64,000 nt of DNA, from positions 101,826-165,825 of the forward strand of contig CAKRJH010000005.1 of the NCBI GenBank assembly GCA_934351255.1, read 5' to 3'. Positions 51,888-59,228 of the stretch are shown in pieces. The stretch comes from an uncultured Lachnospiraceae bacterium. GTDB taxonomy: Bacteria; Bacillota; Clostridia; Lachnospirales; Lachnospiraceae. The position numbers were made by a program, and so were the translations under genes. Position 1 is the stretch's first letter. Each line of letters starts with the position of its first letter. The notes under the pieces were generated by a model that saw only the letters and a program-made list of their open reading frames with translations, searched no databases and was not told the origin of the DNA.

Positions 51888-52400
51888 CTATCTTCTGGCA
51901 GAAGTAATGCCCTCGATGGCCACGCTTCCTCCACGCACTACTTCCACACGGTTGATGAAAGTCTCCTTGAATAAATTGATCATATTGTTGTTGCGTTCCT
52001 CAGTCTTGACACACTGCACCAGAACATTGCTCCTGTTGTAGTCGGTCACTTCCAGATGGAAAGTCTGGGCAATGCGGAAGATCTCCGCCTTGTCCTTCTC
52101 GGTACAACTGCTGACACGGATGAACAGCAGCTCCTTTTTATGCCAAGGAAGATCGGTGAAATCAATCACCTTGATAACCTCAACACTGCGGTTCAGCTGC
52201 TTGATGATCTGCTCAAAGGTCAGGTCATCGCAGGTCAGTCCGATGGTCATACGGGATACGGTCGGATCCTCCGTCTCTCCTACCGTCAATGTATCAAGGT
52301 TGTAATTCTTTCCGGAAAACAGGCCGGATACCTTGGCCAGCACACCGATCTGATTCTCTACATACGCTGAGATCCAGCGCTTCTTTGTCTTCGTCTTCAT
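51888..52400 (-). CDS. ilvN: Acetolactate synthase small (regulatory) subunit
   Basis: 170 residues. N-terminal ACT domain RWISAYVENQIGVLAKVSGLFSGKNYNLDTLTVGETEDP, which binds valine for feedback control, and the C-terminal subunit-activation domain with ELLFIRV and FKETFINRVEVVRGGSVAIEG. The ATG at 52400 has GGAAAGGTGGCG upstream; a GTG directly before it is also possible. It follows ilvB by 17 bp, forming the enzyme complex for branched-chain amino acid synthesis. Confidence 0.95.
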   Translation of the reverse strand: MKTKTKKRWISAYVENQIGVLAKVSGLFSGKNYNLDTLTVGETEDPTVSRMTIGLTCDDLTFEQIIKQLNRSVEVIKVIDFTDLPWHKKELLFIRVSSCTEKDKAEIFRIAQTFHLEVTDYNRSNVLVQCVKTEERNNNMINLFKETFINRVEVVRGGSVAIEGITSARR

Positions 52401-52417
52401 CACTCACGCCACCTTTC

Positions 52418-54139
52418 CTAGCAATCCATAATCATATCCGACAGGGAATTTCCTGTAGGAACCATAGGGGATACATTCAGCTCGTCCTCAATGATAAACT
52501 CCAGCAATGTCGGTGCATCTTTGTGCTCCTGTGCAAACCGGAAGGCCTTCTCGATGTCTGCCTCATCAAAGATACGCATTGCATAGGCTCCGTAACTCTC
52601 TGCCAATTTGACAAAATCCGGTGTATATGGAGGACACTCCTTGGTCGGATCCGCGCAGTTCTTCGCACAGCTTCTGCGGCATCTCAGACAGGTGCTGGAG
52701 TATCTCTTGTTGTAGAATAACTGCTGCCACTGACGCACATTGCCAAGGTAGCCATTGTTAAATACCACGAGTGTCAGCGGAAGTTCCAGACATACCGCGG
52801 TCGCAAACTCCTGAATGTTCATCTGCATACCGCCATCTCCGCTGACCGCAAAGACATCGGCATCAGGATTGCCCAGTTTGGCACCGAGCGCTGCCGGGAA
52901 TCCATATCCCATGGTGCCAAGTCCGCCGGATGTCAGAAGCTGTCTGTTGCTCTTGAGTTTCAGGAACTGTGTCGTCCAGAGCTGATTCTGTCCTACGTCG
53001 GTCGCTACGATCGGATGATCATAATGGTCTCCGATATATTTGATGACCTTCTCCGGTGTCAGTCCCTCATGTCCTGACATCGTGATCGGATACTTGTCTC
53101 TCCATTTCTTCACCTGTTCGAGCCACTCGGTGCATCCCAGATCATCAACATACTCGAGCAGCTTCTCGATGGCCAGCTTCGCGTCTGCGGTGATCGGAAT
53201 ATCCACCTGAATATTCTTGGAGATCGATGCAGAATCGATATCTATATGTATGATCTTGGCCTTCTGCGCAAAGGTACTGAGTTTTCCGGTGATACGATCA
53301 TTGAAACGGGTTCCGATGGAACACAGAAGATCGCTTTCATTGACCGCATGGTTGGCCGCATAGCTTCCATGGATACCGATATTGCCCATATACAGATCGT
53401 GGTCTGTCGGGATGGCTCCCTTGCCCATGATCGTGGTGATCACCGGCACACCGGTCTTCTCGGCAAGCTGCTTCATCACTTCATTGGCACCGGAGATATT
53501 GACACCGCCGCCGATCAGGAACAGAGGCTTCTTCGCGTGTTTCAGGGCAGTGGCCGCCTTCTTGATCTGTCCTACATGAGGCGTCTCGTTTGGCTTGTAA
53601 CCGCGGATATTGACTTCCTCCGGATACTCCTCGCTTCCCATCGCCTTCTGGATGTCCTTTGGAAAATCGATGACAACCGGACCCGGACGGCCTGTTCTGG
53701 CAATATAGAACGCCTCCTTGATGATCCGTCCCAGATCCTCTCTCTTGCGCACGGTCACAGCATATTTGCAGATATTACGTGTGATGCCCACCAGGTCTAC
53801 CTCCTGGAATGCGTCGTTTCCCATCAGGTCCAGCGGAACCTGTCCGGCAAAACATACCAGCGGCACACTGTCGTAGTTGGCGGTTGCAATACCGGTCACC
53901 ATATTGGTCGCTCCCGGTCCGCTGGTCACCAGACACACACCGACCTTGCCGGTAGATCTGGCATAGCCGTCTGCGGCATGTACCAGCGCCTGCTCATGTC
54001 TTGGCAGGATCACATCTATATCGTCCTGGTCATATAATGCATCAAAAATATCGATTGCCTGTCCTCCCGGATAAGCAAACAGGGTATCTACCCCTTCTTC
54101 CTTCAATGCTTTAATGAACAATTCTGTTCCCTTAATCAT
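52418..54139 (-). CDS. ilvB: Acetolactate synthase large subunit with Cys-rich insertion
   Basis: 573 residues. ThDP-dependent condensation of two pyruvates (or pyruvate and 2-oxobutyrate). Visible: LFAYPGGQAIDIFDAL, the catalytic Glu region LPRHEQALVHAADGYAR, FAGQVPLDLMGNDAFQEVD, and the ThDP motif GDGGMQMN...NNGYLG near 448-475. An unusual segment near 478-500 replaces the normal short loop and holds five cysteines in the pattern CxxC-x3-C-x3-C-x6-C (TCLRCRRSC and KECPPYTPDF). The ATG at 54139 has AAAGGAG upstream; the extension to 54178 is not conserved. Confidence 0.95.
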   Translation of the reverse strand: MIKGTELFIKALKEEGVDTLFAYPGGQAIDIFDALYDQDDIDVILPRHEQALVHAADGYARSTGKVGVCLVTSGPGATNMVTGIATANYDSVPLVCFAGQVPLDLMGNDAFQEVDLVGITRNICKYAVTVRKREDLGRIIKEAFYIARTGRPGPVVIDFPKDIQKAMGSEEYPEEVNIRGYKPNETPHVGQIKKAATALKHAKKPLFLIGGGVNISGANEVMKQLAEKTGVPVITTIMGKGAIPTDHDLYMGNIGIHGSYAANHAVNESDLLCSIGTRFNDRITGKLSTFAQKAKIIHIDIDSASISKNIQVDIPITADAKLAIEKLLEYVDDLGCTEWLEQVKKWRDKYPITMSGHEGLTPEKVIKYIGDHYDHPIVATDVGQNQLWTTQFLKLKSNRQLLTSGGLGTMGYGFPAALGAKLGNPDADVFAVSGDGGMQMNIQEFATAVCLELPLTLVVFNNGYLGNVRQWQQLFYNKRYSSTCLRCRRSCAKNCADPTKECPPYTPDFVKLAESYGAYAMRIFDEADIEKAFRFAQEHKDAPTLLEFIIEDELNVSPMVPTGNSLSDMIMDC

Positions 54140-54181
54140 AGTAAGAAATCTCCTTTCCACTCGTAAAAAACTCCACAATAT

Positions 54182-54211
54182 AGATTACCACCGACGACCC
54201 CGTTGTGTCAA
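54182..54211 (-). promoter_or_regulatory. Candidate promoter of ilvB-ilvN
   Basis: Minus-strand -35 TTGACA (54211-54206), 18-bp spacer, -10 TAATCT (54187-54182). The leader is only about 35 bases, leaving no room for a T-box or leader-peptide attenuator. Confidence 0.6.
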
Positions 54212-54231
54212 TTCATGTTGGCGTGCGGAGC

Positions 54232-54263
54232 CAAAAAAAGACCACCGCCCGTGGGCGATGGCC
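54232..54263 (-). terminator. Terminator of rpsF-ssb-rpsR
   Basis: 11-bp stem GGCCATCGCCC / GGGCGGTGGTC with two G-U pairs and a 2-base gap at the tip, followed on the minus strand by TTTTTTT. Confidence 0.9.
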
Positions 54264-54284
54264 TCTGATATCACATACTGTAGA

Positions 54285-54551
54285 TTACTCTGCAGTGTAT
54301 GGCATGATCGCTACGTGTCTTGCACGCTTTACAGCTACTGTTAAAGCTCTCTGATGCTTTGCACAGTTTCCTGTAATACGACGAGGAAGGATCTTTCCTC
54401 TCTCGGATACATATCTCTTTAACTTGTTTGTATCCTTGTAATCGATGTAATCATGCTCCTTGTCTGCACAGAAAGCACATACCTTTCTTCTTCTGCGCAT
54501 CGGTCTTCTCTTTGCCGGAGCACCGTCTCTATCGCTCTTATTGAAAGCCAT
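54285..54551 (-). CDS. rpsR: 30S ribosomal protein bS18
   Basis: 88 residues. Marks: RRRKVCAFCADKEHDYIDYKDTNKLKRYVSERGKILPRRITGNCAKHQRALTVAVKRARHVAIMPY. The CAFC pair plus NCAKH suggest the zinc-binding C+ form. It pairs with bS6 on the platform of the 30S subunit. The ATG at 54551 has AGGAGG upstream. Last gene of rpsF-ssb-rpsR. Confidence 0.97.
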   Translation of the reverse strand: MAFNKSDRDGAPAKRRPMRRRRKVCAFCADKEHDYIDYKDTNKLKRYVSERGKILPRRITGNCAKHQRALTVAVKRARHVAIMPYTAE

Positions 54552-54588
54552 AATATAACCTCCTAATCAATCTGTTCCAGGTATTCAC

Positions 54589-55038
54589 CTAGTTAAATGG
54601 TAATTCCTCATCGATCGCCTGCGGAATGTTCATGAAGCCGTCACCGGCTGCCTGTGCAGGTTCCGGTCTGCCGCCTGCTGCCTGCTGGTATCCACCACCA
54701 TTGTTCGCAGCTGCTGCCTTGCTCTCTGCAAATTCCTGATCCTCTACTACCACGTCTGTAGTGTAGACTCTCTGGCCATCTTTGTTTGTGTAGCTTCCGG
54801 TCTGGATACGACCTCTGACTACAATCTTGGTTCCCTGATGAAGATATTTCTCTGCGAACTCAGCGCTTCTTCCGAATGCCACGCATCCGATGAAGTCTGC
54901 GTTCTGCTCTTCACCCTGACGTCTGAAACGTCTGTCTACTGCAAGTGTGTATCTTGCAATCGCCATCTGATTCTCTCCTGAAGAGTAACGAATCTCAGGC
55001 TCTCTGGTCAAACGACCCATCAAAATAACCGTATTCAT
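54589..55038 (-). CDS. ssb: Single-stranded DNA-binding protein
   Basis: 149 residues. OB fold MNTVILMGRLTREPEIRYSSGENQMAIARYTLAVDRRF with FIGCVAFGRSAEFAEKYLHQGTKIVVRGRIQTGSYTNKDGQRVYTTDVVVEDQEF. A Gly/Gln/Pro-rich tail follows (about 105-135). The acidic tip reads IDEELPFN instead of the usual DDDIPF, with one extra residue after the final Phe; it should still bind repair partners. The ATG at 55038 has GGAAGGTGG upstream. Between rpsF and rpsR as usual. Confidence 0.96.
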   Translation of the reverse strand: MNTVILMGRLTREPEIRYSSGENQMAIARYTLAVDRRFRRQGEEQNADFIGCVAFGRSAEFAEKYLHQGTKIVVRGRIQTGSYTNKDGQRVYTTDVVVEDQEFAESKAAAANNGGGYQQAAGGRPEPAQAAGDGFMNIPQAIDEELPFN

Positions 55039-55058
55039 GAAGGATCCACCTTCCTTTC

Positions 55059-55346
55059 TTATGCTTCCTGTCTAACGCATAAGTATCTAAGAACATGATC
55101 CATAATGCGGACAACCTGCTCCAACTCACCTGGAACATTTGCCTCAGCATCGAACTGGATAAAGTAGTAGAAACCTTCCTTCATGTGCTGGATCTCGTAA
55201 GCAAGACGCTTCTTGCCCCACTCATCCACATTCGTGATGGTTCCGCCGAATTTGGTAATGTAATCCTTTGCCTTCTCGACTGTTGCTACTCTAACATCGT
55301 CTTCGATCTTAGCATCGACAACTAACGCTAATTCATATTTGTTCAT
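55059..55346 (-). CDS. rpsF: 30S ribosomal protein bS6
   Basis: 95 residues. Starts MNKYELALVVDAKIEDD and contains KFGGTITNVDEWGKKRLAYEIQHMKEGFYYFIQFDAEANVPGELE. It binds 16S rRNA as a heterodimer with bS18. The ATG at 55346 has AGGAGGT upstream; the extension to 55385 lies in the leader. It is followed by ssb after 20 bp. Confidence 0.97.
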   Translation of the reverse strand: MNKYELALVVDAKIEDDVRVATVEKAKDYITKFGGTITNVDEWGKKRLAYEIQHMKEGFYYFIQFDAEANVPGELEQVVRIMDHVLRYLCVRQEA

Positions 55347-55475
55347 AGTTGTCAGTACCTCCTTTTGGTCTCTGGCTCTCCTCATGGCTACGTCCCCATG
55401 TGATATGGTGGGAACGGCGTGGTATGAACGCTACGCCCTGTTAGAAAAGAGCAAGGAAAAATAAACGTATCACAA
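55347..55475 (-). ncRNA. Candidate S6:S18 autoregulatory leader of rpsF
   Basis: The promoter at 55482-55510 gives an rpsF leader of about 130 bases, long for this genome. It can form GGCGT / ACGCC and a following CCC / GGG hairpin, and holds a CCGTTCCC segment between them. Bacterial rpsF leaders often carry an RNA motif with a conserved CCG that mimics 16S rRNA and is bound by S6:S18. I cannot align it to the motif consensus by hand. Confidence 0.35.
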
Positions 55476-55481
55476 TTTCCC

Positions 55482-55510
55482 ATTATACAAGAAAAAAGTG
55501 CCTGATGCAA
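55482..55510 (-). promoter_or_regulatory. Sigma-A promoter of rpsF-ssb-rpsR
   Basis: Minus-strand -35 TTGCAT (55510-55505), 17-bp spacer, -10 TATAAT (55487-55482). The -35 lies in the loop of the upstream terminator. Confidence 0.82.
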
Positions 55511-55520
55511 GCACTTTTTT
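55492..55520 (-). terminator. Terminator of the DUF951 operon
   Basis: Perfect arms AAAAAAGTGC / GCACTTTTTT with a 9-base loop. It overlaps the spacer and -35 of the rpsF promoter. Confidence 0.88.
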
Positions 55521-55550
55521 CAACTTCTTTTCTGTTTTTTGTATCCCGGA

Positions 55551-55739
55551 CTATTCTCCGCTGCGGCGGATAAAGCCCCGGAAGCCTTTTTCGACCTGTT
55601 TGCGCGGCAGCATCACCTGATGACCGCACCCCAGGCATTCCATACGGATATCCATCCCCACACGTTTCAGTTCCCACTGATTGGCGCCACAGGGATGACT
55701 TTTCTTCATCTTGATCACATCTCCAATGTTCAGATCCAT
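55551..55739 (-). CDS. DUF951 family protein
   Basis: 62 residues. Family pattern MDLNIGDVIKMKKSHPCGANQWELKRVGMDIRMECLGCGHQVMLPRKQVEKGFR. Cysteines at about 18, 36 and 39 (ECLGC) suggest a small zinc or nucleic-acid-binding fold. Function unknown; in many Firmicutes it is encoded near rpsF, ssb and parB. The ATG at 55739 has GAGGTGA upstream. Last gene of the leftward surface-protein operon and just before the rpsF promoter. Confidence 0.9.
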   Translation of the reverse strand: MDLNIGDVIKMKKSHPCGANQWELKRVGMDIRMECLGCGHQVMLPRKQVEKGFRGFIRRSGE

Positions 55740-55763
55740 AGTCTCTGTCACCTCTTTGTCCTG

Positions 55764-57755
55764 TCAGTTCATTTCCACGTTCTGCAGCTCATCCCACCAG
55801 CTGTAATATCTGGTGATGTTCGGCGTAACCGTCTCCATATTGATCCGGTATGAGCTGAAAATGGTGATGTCGCGTTCCTGGTACAACGGCACTTCCACAC
55901 CCCAGTCCAGAACTTTCTTATAACATTTTGCGTAGAGACGTGTCTTTTTCTTGAGATCCACAGTCTCCATGGCCCGTTCAATGTAATCGTCCAGATCACT
56001 GTCCGTGATGCCGAAGACATTCTGTGAACCAGCCTTTTCATCCCGCGCCAGGGTGTCATGATACATCTCATATAATGCTCCGTCACAGCGCGTCTGGGAG
56101 GTCTGCACAAAAATCTGAAGTTTTCCCTTTTCACTCATCCGTGTGATCTGATCCTGATGCAGGCTGGTATTGATCTTTAGCTTCAGTCCGATCTGCTCAA
56201 ACAGGCCCTTCGTGGTATCGGCAAGTGCCTGATACAGATCCAGGTCTGTGGACTCTCTGTCCAGATAAATGGTAAATGTCTTCAGATGTCTGCCCGGCGC
56301 TGACACGACTTTTCCGTTCTTTACCTTGTAACCCGCCTTTTTCAGGAAACCAAGCGCCGCCTCACAGGCCGCCTGTCCGCGTTCTTCCTGTTCCATATCA
56401 CTCTCGTAGATCACGTCACCGTCTTTGTCCGTAGAGTATGCTCTGGCAAATTCCTCGTCCGATGGCTGTGGCACAGACCACGAAGTCGCGGCATTCGGAT
56501 AGTTGATCACAGCAGATGCCGGATTATATTCCTCGAGCAGATACTGACGCTCCGAGGCAAACAGGGTCGCCAGTGCTTTTCTCAGATTCTTGGAACGGGT
56601 ACTGTCTCCCCTGTCATCGATATTGACGCTGTCCGCATTGATGACAATGTAACTGTAGCGGTCTCCATCCGTCAGGCGGGTCGAGATCGAGCCACCATTG
56701 CTCTTGCCGTTGGAGTTGGTTCCGACAATCTGATCAATGGATTCCTTATCGCCCTCCATCGGAAGGATATTAGCCTCTCCCGCCTGAATGTACTGGGTCC
56801 GCTTCTCCACGGAGAGTTTCCCGACATTTTTGATCTGCAGGAATGCCGTCTTGGGACATTCCTGATAGTAGGCGGTATTCGCCTCGTAATAGGCAATGCC
56901 TTTTTCGTATTTGATAAATTTGTAAGGTCCTGCCCCCACCGGTGTCTTTTCCTTGAGCAGCCCGGAGAGATCTCCCTTGGTAAATCCCATCTGTCCGGCG
57001 GCACAGTCATACTTTTTCTCGTCACCGTAATAGTACAGAGGACAGATTGGAATGTCCAGGGAACGCACGAACTCCGGATCATAGCCCTTAGTCGTAACAG
57101 TCACCGTATAGTCATCCACCTTGACAATGCCCTCGATCCTCTTGACGCTGTCCTTCTGCTGATAGCGGGCCAGTCCCACGATCGGTTCACTGCCGATCTG
57201 CAGATCTCCGTGATAGCTGCTGTCGCAGAACGCATAGAGCGAAAACATCAGATCATCTGCGGTCAGTGTATTTTCATTGTTGGAAAAAACAATGTCCTGG
57301 CGAAGTTCGATCGTATAGCAGGTCTGATCTTTCTTTTTCTTGTATTTTATCTTCAGATTGCAGGGCGCATAATAGGTGTAATCCTCGCCATTGTAGCTCC
57401 GCTTCTCTCCGTCAATGCCCTGGTTGATCACCGCACCGTCCCGGTCAAAGGTCAGCAGGCTGATCTGCGTTGCCTCCACCGCACGGCGGTTGGCCTCCCC
57501 CAGTTTCATAAACGGATTCATCTTGTCATCCATCGACTCGTAGCCTACGATCAGCGGCACGTCGGACTTGTTCCGGCCTTCTCCTGTCGCATCTACGGTC
57601 TCAGATTTTTTCTCTGTCTGCTGTGGTGTGGCGGAAACCGTAGGCTTTGGTGTCGGACTCTCTTTGTCCTTTTTTCCATGGTCACAGCCACTCATCGTTA
57701 CCGCCATGGCTGCCGCAAGCAGTATGGCAGCGGACTTTTTCCACATTGTTGTCAT
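55764..57755 (-). CDS. Oligopeptide/nickel-type ABC substrate-binding lipoprotein, orphan
   Basis: 663 residues. Lipoprotein signal with lipobox VTMSGC (Cys24), a charged Pro/Thr linker (28-60), then a family 5 solute-binding domain (PVGAGPYKFIKYEKG near 270 and LRQDIVFSNNENTLTADDLMFSL near 150 are characteristic). It would bind peptides outside the membrane. No permease or ATPase gene is adjacent, so it must use a transporter encoded elsewhere or act as a receptor. The ATG at 57755 has GGGAGG upstream. It lies 24 bp before DUF951 and 47 bp after the CAP-like protein gene. Confidence 0.9.
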   Translation of the reverse strand: MTTMWKKSAAILLAAAMAVTMSGCDHGKKDKESPTPKPTVSATPQQTEKKSETVDATGEGRNKSDVPLIVGYESMDDKMNPFMKLGEANRRAVEATQISLLTFDRDGAVINQGIDGEKRSYNGEDYTYYAPCNLKIKYKKKKDQTCYTIELRQDIVFSNNENTLTADDLMFSLYAFCDSSYHGDLQIGSEPIVGLARYQQKDSVKRIEGIVKVDDYTVTVTTKGYDPEFVRSLDIPICPLYYYGDEKKYDCAAGQMGFTKGDLSGLLKEKTPVGAGPYKFIKYEKGIAYYEANTAYYQECPKTAFLQIKNVGKLSVEKRTQYIQAGEANILPMEGDKESIDQIVGTNSNGKSNGGSISTRLTDGDRYSYIVINADSVNIDDRGDSTRSKNLRKALATLFASERQYLLEEYNPASAVINYPNAATSWSVPQPSDEEFARAYSTDKDGDVIYESDMEQEERGQAACEAALGFLKKAGYKVKNGKVVSAPGRHLKTFTIYLDRESTDLDLYQALADTTKGLFEQIGLKLKINTSLHQDQITRMSEKGKLQIFVQTSQTRCDGALYEMYHDTLARDEKAGSQNVFGITDSDLDDYIERAMETVDLKKKTRLYAKCYKKVLDWGVEVPLYQERDITIFSSYRINMETVTPNITRYYSWWDELQNVEMN

Positions 57756-57802
57756 GTCTGTTCCTCCCTTTCTCGTCTGCAGATCCAGACTCGTCCGAAA
57801 GA

Positions 57803-59209
57803 TTAATTGCTGTAATAATATTGTACACAGATCACCTTGTCGGAATACTCTGCGTCATATAATACACCAATTCCTGTTTTTGTAAAGCGTTTCGGATTCT
57901 GCCCCTTGGGAACGCTCAGCAGATTTTCACGACATCCCTGATATCCGATCCAGTACTGCAGGATACCAAACGCGTCTGCCACCTTTCCGGTCGTATTGGC
58001 GGAAAGTGACAGATAAGAAGCATCTTTCGTCTTGTAATATGCAGTAGGATAATCAAAATCCGCGTTGCCGTCAACTACCCCCTTCAAAAATCCTGCGGCA
58101 ATCTCATTGGCCTTGGTCGTTCTGGTGAGCACCGGGCTTCCGTTCTGTACCCGGCTGAACACACGGAATGCGGTTCCAAGATCATACACCTCGCGCTCCA
58201 TGGAAGCAGTCACCTTGGTGTCAAACGTTCCTCTCGTCACCTCATTGATATCTTTGAGATCACAGTTCCCATTCAGAAGAAGCATGCCGTAGACATCGTT
58301 ACCTCCCCAGTAGTCGACAAACGCCAGCACATGATCGGAATTGCCCTCCTTCTGATATTCGTAGGCAGCCACCGCCCCGGACGGCTTGGTTCCCTCATCG
58401 TTCTGGATCCCATAATACTTTGCACCGTTTTTGGTCACAGTCCAGTTCTCTGATGCCTCCAGTTCGGAAGCCTTGGTATGGCTCTTCACCTGATTGCCGT
58501 AGTTGAAATACGGAGAGATCGTAAAGATCTCAACGACCGTCTGCTGGACAAAGCCCACGGCGATGTAATTGGAATAATCCGCAGATGGATTGTAAATCCA
58601 GAGCTCCACTCCAAGCTGGTTGACATCCTTGCGGTCCGGATTCTCCTTGATCGCGGCCTTGACCTCATTTTCGGTCATGCCCAGTCTCACCGCAATGTCT
58701 CCGACCTGCAGCGTATCCTCCGCTACATTCTGCGGAACCTCATGCTTCGCAACGGTATTGGAGCTGTCCTGCGCCGTGCCGTCATCCGGATCTGCCGAAT
58801 TGGCAGGAGAATTGGATGCGATCGGACGGTTGGTCACACTCGGTCCATCCGTCGGCACCGGTGCCTGATAATCATTGTTCACCTTGATCTTGCAAGTCAG
58901 CTTCTTGGTTTTTTTGACACCTTTTACCTTATAGACCACCTTGGCAGTAATCCTGGCATTTCCCTCTGAAACCGCCTTCACCTTACCCTTTTTCGATACT
59001 GTGGCAACCTTCTTTTTGGAACTCTTCCAGGTCACCTTGACCACCTTCACCTTCTTGATCTTTAAGGTGGTCTTTTCCCCGGATTTCAGGGTAATCTTTG
59101 TCTTATTTAATTTCGGAGCAGCCGCAGCCGATGCCAGATCAGCCGGCGCCAGACTGCCGGTCAGAAGCGTGGCACACAGTGCCAGAGCCATAAGTTTTCT
59201 TCTCTTCAT
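57803..59209 (-). CDS. Secreted Big2-domain protein with degenerate CAP domain (paralog 1)
   Basis: 468 residues. A signal peptide ends near 27 (ADLASAA). A Big2-like Ig domain covers about 30-115 (VTWKSSKKKVATVSKKGKVKAV). A Pro/Asn/Ser-rich linker follows. Residues about 165-300 match a CAP-associated N-terminal domain (IAVRLGMTENEVKAAI, YIAVGFVQQTVVEIFTISPYF). The last 125 residues follow the CAP/SCP fold, but the usual W..SxGHREN block reads YWIGYQGCRENLL, so the metal-site histidine is a cysteine and the first histidine is missing. The ATG at 59209 has GGAAAGGAACG upstream. Paralog 2 lies 19 bp upstream. Confidence 0.85.
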   Translation of the reverse strand: MKRRKLMALALCATLLTGSLAPADLASAAAAPKLNKTKITLKSGEKTTLKIKKVKVVKVTWKSSKKKVATVSKKGKVKAVSEGNARITAKVVYKVKGVKKTKKLTCKIKVNNDYQAPVPTDGPSVTNRPIASNSPANSADPDDGTAQDSSNTVAKHEVPQNVAEDTLQVGDIAVRLGMTENEVKAAIKENPDRKDVNQLGVELWIYNPSADYSNYIAVGFVQQTVVEIFTISPYFNYGNQVKSHTKASELEASENWTVTKNGAKYYGIQNDEGTKPSGAVAAYEYQKEGNSDHVLAFVDYWGGNDVYGMLLLNGNCDLKDINEVTRGTFDTKVTASMEREVYDLGTAFRVFSRVQNGSPVLTRTTKANEIAAGFLKGVVDGNADFDYPTAYYKTKDASYLSLSANTTGKVADAFGILQYWIGYQGCRENLLSVPKGQNPKRFTKTGIGVLYDAEYSDKVICVQYYYSN

Positions 59210-59228
59210 AATCCCCGTTCCTTTCCTG

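Noticed and set aside
54140..54240. T-box or leader-peptide attenuator before ilvB
   Set aside because: The promoter leaves a leader of only about 35 bases. No T-box sequence or leader peptide with Ile/Val/Leu codons is present.
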